A stretch of 45,472 nt of DNA from Gnetum montanum (Eukaryota; Streptophyta; Gnetopsida; Gnetales; Gnetaceae): assembly GCA_015680685.1 (NCBI GenBank), contig MNCI01003413.1:142570-188041 (forward strand), written 5' to 3'. Shown here one piece after another: positions 41,905 to 45,472 of the stretch. The stretch's first letter is position 1, and each line of letters starts with the position of its first letter. Under the pieces are notes generated by a model. It made no database searches. It was given only the letters and a program-made list of their open reading frames with translations, and was not told where the DNA came from. The translations under genes were made by a program, and so were the position numbers.

Positions 41905-44720
41905 TTACACTTTACAAAGTGATAATGCTTTGGAATTTTGACAAAATAGAGCTACAGGATTGATTTTTTGAGGGGAAATGCATTTATTTTTACTCTCAAA
42001 TCTGACTAGAATTACATGACAAAATTTGGCCACAAGGCTTTCTAGTTTACAACATGAATTTTCTTTGGGATGCTTCACTTCCAACATTTGTAATTCCATT
42101 CTAATTTTCCATCAAGAATAAAGAATTATTTCTTTATTATTCTTCAAATGAATATGTAAGTTTGAAGGTTGGAAATACACTTTTGGATTATTAAAGCATT
42201 TATTCTCAAAAAAAAAACCTATGAGTATATGTAATGAATTGGCCTAAGGCTTCTACTTCTAAAGGTAATAAATGATCTTCATATAATAAAAGTGAATAAG
42301 GTGTTTGTATCATTATCTTTAACTTACTAAGAAAAGGTTTTTGCACTCTTTCAATATCTTTTTAAAGTTTAGCACAGAGTGTAGGTCCCTAAATAATACA
42401 CCTATACATACAATAAATATAGATGATAGAATGAAAATTTTATTTTTGGACCTTCCAAGCCTAGAGTTCTATATCCTTGTACTTGGTTTTTCAGGCCCAA
42501 AGTCTTAAGTCCTTGCACTTATTTTTGAAAGCATACAAATAATGAAAAATTTTTGCTATTATTTTAATGTACTTCTCTCACATGTAATTATCTATATAAA
42601 TGAGACCCAAATATTTAAAAGAATATACTATCTACACATTGGTACCTCCAAATAGAAGTTTTAATAGGTATTTCTTGTCAGTTTGATTTTATCTACATTC
42701 ATTTAAACATCAAATAAATAAAAATAATTTTCAAAGATTAAAAACATATTTTGCATACCTTCTACAATAGTGGAAATCAAGGTAGCATCATCTGCATATA
42801 AAAGAAGATTTACTACTTGGAATCCAATTTTGATAGCATGACTATCTTACCCATTACACAAGTGTTCTTCCATTTCATTAATAAATATACTAAAGAGAGT
42901 TGGAGAAAGTGAAAAACACTTCTTAACTCCAATTTTGCTTTGGAATTATAAATTTTTCTCTAAATTAGTGTTTGTAATTTCAATAATCGCTTTCTCATAT
43001 AATCTTTAAGTTGCTACAATCAAATCTAAAGGGAGGTCAATTTTATGCAAGCACAACCATAGTTTTACATGGATCACTAAATCATATGCTTTCGCAAAAT
43101 CAATAAAATAAATAAAAAAAGTTCATTAGGCATTTTTGCAAACTCCATGTAGTATCTAAGGAAAACTAAGTGACTAATACTTAAGTGATTTTATGTGAAA
43201 CCTACTTGACACCTTGCCTTAGCTTGGTGACCTTCAACCTAAGGACTAATTCTCTTTTCTAGCATAGTGTCTAACAACTTAGAAAAAATATTACTCATAA
43301 TAATCATTTAATAATTGTTCAAATTATTTTTTATTTCCCTTTTTATATAACAAGATAGCTTTACTAGTTTTATAGTATTAATTTAATCCTTGCTCCATTG
43401 CTAAATTTAATGTATGCCAAATTTCTCTATGAATAGCATATCCTACCTACTTTAATAATTCTACATATAAACCATATGAATCTACATCTTTACCAAATGC
43501 TAAGTTTTAAATATTTTTGTATAAAATTAGTACAATTATCATCTTCTCTAGTAAAAATCTTATTGTAAAATGAGCAAATATCTTGAAAATAAAAATTAAA
43601 TGATGAAGAGGCTTTAAGATGAAAACATTGCTAAAACTATCTAGATTCCTTTTTAGTGATGTAAGAAAAATGTTTCTACTACTCATTGATAAATTTCCTT
43701 CTCTTGATTCTAATCAAGCATTTAGATGCCTTAACTAAACTTTGTCTATAACTTCTATTCGCATTCTTAATATTCTACCTAGCTTGCAAGTAATCCTCAT
43801 CAAACTAAGTCTTCTAAGCATCTTATTTTTGTAAATGAAAACCTTGCTTAGCTATTGTATACAATTTTTTTTAAGCTTCTTATTTTTTCCTTCAAGATTT
43901 TATATGTTATGTGTGGAATTCATATGTTTTTTCTTGACTTTTGGGATGAGTCTACACATAAATATTTTTCTATTATTAATTTTTATTGTCCAAAAAACAA
44001 TTTTAATTTACAAAAAAAGATCTACATGATGATGAAAAACCTCCACTAAATCTTCTCCAACTTTCAACTCCTTCATAAATCAATATCTTCACAAGAACCT
44101 AAAACCAAATTAATGTAAAAGTTATCTTGAGGTCCTATGAAAGTAAATGATGAAGATTGAGAAAATATAGCAAGGTCATTGCAAATTAGAAAATAAAACA
44201 TTTTAGTTCATTCTAATAGTTGTTTATCCATCTTATTAATAGTTCATTTGGAAAAAGGTCATGTCTAGATGTGATCTTCAACAATGCCTAAACGACCAAC
44301 ATTATGTTGCCACTGAGTAATTTTTGCTTGCTATGAACCTATCCTTATTTTAAAATCTCTACAAATAAATATATCTACCTAATAATTGAATAGAATGATT
44401 ATGAGACAACTTTATAGAACCACATAAGGTGCCATCTCTAAGAACAAAATTGCACATAGTGATGAAAGCACAACTATGTTGACATAATATTTTTAGCTAA
44501 ATATATTGTTTATGATAATCAAATTTTTCTAATAGCACATAATTTTCATGGAATTTCCTCACTAAGATTACAATGTTACTAAAATGTTTAGCTCTTTACC
44601 ATACTCTTTTATTTCATGCAACAAATTTAATAAATCCAAAAACTAAAAAATCTATAGAACCAACATATTTCTAAGTTTCAATAACATCTCCTTCTTCCAA
44701 TCCTTCATTTCAAACTCTTT
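41905..44720 (-). pseudogene. LINE (non-LTR) reverse transcriptase relic
   Basis: Minus-strand fragments in several frames follow the order of a non-LTR polymerase. AILLYKKGNKK (about 43345-43370) resembles the family's P-L-Y-K-K-G-D segment. HVKLWLCLHKIDLPLDLI (about 43030-43080) is like the palm approach to the QG box. FINEMEEHLC-like sequence (about 42860-42890) follows, then YADDATLI (TATGCAGATGAT at 42787-42798, minus), the catalytic box, and YSFKYLGLIYIDN (about 42590-42630), the F-K-Y-L-G thumb motif. Stops are very many. The part beyond about 43500 should be endonuclease/linker but I cannot identify catalytic residues. No poly(A) end or target duplication is seen. Confidence 0.7.
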
Positions 44721-44965
44721 CTTTGAGATTTTGAGAGTAGATTTACAATGAAACAAGTTTTAATTTTAGAGCATAAGTTTGATAGGATGGAGATGAAGAG
44801 ATGGTGTTTTTTGTAGTGGTCTTAGTATGCTCATATCAATTGTCCTCAACGTAGCATCTACTTTATAAGTAAATGAATACCTTGATAATCATTCTCAAGG
44901 TATTTTTTGATTTACAGTTCATTCAAACATGGGTTGACTTTTTAATTTTGTACACTTTGAGCCAC
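44721..44965. other. No feature recognised
   Basis: AT-rich sequence between the LINE relic and LTR copy C. It may be the 5' end of the LINE, but nothing supports that. Confidence 0.35.
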
Positions 44966-45472
44966 TGATGAGACGCGACTTTCACTGGGCCGCGATATCG
45001 TGTACGCGATATCGCATCCCGCCGCCATATCTATAAATAAGAGGCGGCACTCCCTTCATTTTCCAATCCTGGCTAGTGTAGCGAAGCTCTGGCAGATTGA
45101 TCACTCTAGAGTTAGAATTTTTCCCATGTGCCCGCAGTAGGAGTCCTAGAGTGAACGGCTCTTTATTCGAGCAACTTGTAAACTTGAACCCAAGTTGTGT
45201 ACGGTAATAAAGAAAAACTTGATCGGATAAACCTTGCAGCACATGGCTTTATTTATTGCTTTCATTTACTGCTTTCCTAGTACGTTCAAGTACGACTTGA
45301 TTACGAGCATCTACGGACGTGTATGGTGAGTCAAGGAATTGGCTGCTTGATGCAATGCATGAGTACGACTCAATTACGAGCATTGGCTGCTTGGTAACCC
45401 AGTAGCGTATTCCAGGATTCTGCGCTTGGTAATCCCAGTAGTAGTCCGATGTGTACGGCTAGTTGAGGAATC
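44966..45472 (+). mobile_element. LTR, TGATGA family, copy C (truncated by window end)
   Basis: It starts TGATGAGACG. In order: GCGATATCGTGTACGCGATA (about 44993-45012), which together with the following TCGC is near-palindromic; TATA box 45032-45039; CTCTAGAGTTAGAAT (about 45104); an AATAAAG poly(A)-type signal (about 45206); CCTTGCAGCAC; then GGTAACCCAGTAGCG and GGTAATCCCAGTAGT. Copies A and B have the same anchors in the same order. It keeps many CG dinucleotides, unlike A and B, which suggests that it is younger. The minus-strand frame here is incidental. Confidence 0.7.
45032..45039 (+). promoter_or_regulatory. TATA box of LTR copy C
   Basis: TATAAATA directly after the GATATC palindromes and a GC-rich patch; copy B has ATATAAATATAG at the matching place. 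Confidence 0.65.

Noticed and set aside
43835-44049. Two overlapping plus-strand frames rich in Phe/Leu/Ile
   Set aside because: Complement of the AT-rich LINE relic; both frames open by composition.
44982-45242. Minus-strand 86-codon frame
   Set aside because: It lies wholly within LTR copy C, antisense to its TATA box and poly(A)-type signal, and has no recognisable motif.

Overview
The window looks like intergenic DNA of a seed plant with a very large, transposon-filled genome. I found no intact host gene. Nearly everything is decayed LTR retrotransposon plus one LINE relic, inserted into each other at least four levels deep. The lineage is not decidable from the sequence; a gymnosperm or other big-genome plant fits the very long elements and old divergence.

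Layout. (a) 1-6890, minus strand: an LTR (2435-3189) with an Asp-tRNA-type primer site, followed by an unidentified decayed reading frame (733-2309); then a Ty3/gypsy gag relic (3504-6333) split by a solo LTR (4442-5262), with its own primer site and partial LTR (6869-7622). (b) 7623-41861, plus strand: a Ty1/copia element of SIRE type. Its 5' LTR is cut by a second element, and its gag/protease/integrase/RT/RNase H lie at 36678-40440. (c) 8707-36645, plus strand: a 27.9 kb Ty3/gypsy element with TTCAT target duplications, 1.6-1.8 kb LTRs, gag, protease, RT, two RNase H domains and integrase. The dual RNase H and primer type point to the Tat/Ogre group. (d) Inside (c): a minus-strand non-autonomous relative (13377-20801) with 2.1 kb LTRs and only a gag-tail/protease frame, and a solo LTR in the integrase (30590-32314). 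(e) Right flank: a minus-strand LINE RT relic (about 41900-44720) and the start of another LTR (44966 to window end) of the same family as 2435-3189 and 4442-5262.

The most interesting part is the 5 kb between protease and RT of the giant element. On the opposite strand it carries what reads as a nine-exon gene (22472-27046) with clean GT..AG introns. The first clearly readable exons resemble an FCP1/NLI-type HAD phosphatase domain; the later exons are unrecognised and end in an acidic tail and a stop. Minisatellite arrays sharing a TAAACTAGCA-like core flank this cargo on both sides, recur after integrase, and recur in the non-autonomous relative. The gene is now broken by stops, 18 of the 21 that I counted being TAG.

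A second theme is LTR architecture. Each LTR family carries its own reiterated, often palindromic word upstream of its TATA box, and in the TGAAACACC clade these words recur about every 190 bp.

All calls come from reading the sequence by eye; no alignment or database search was run.
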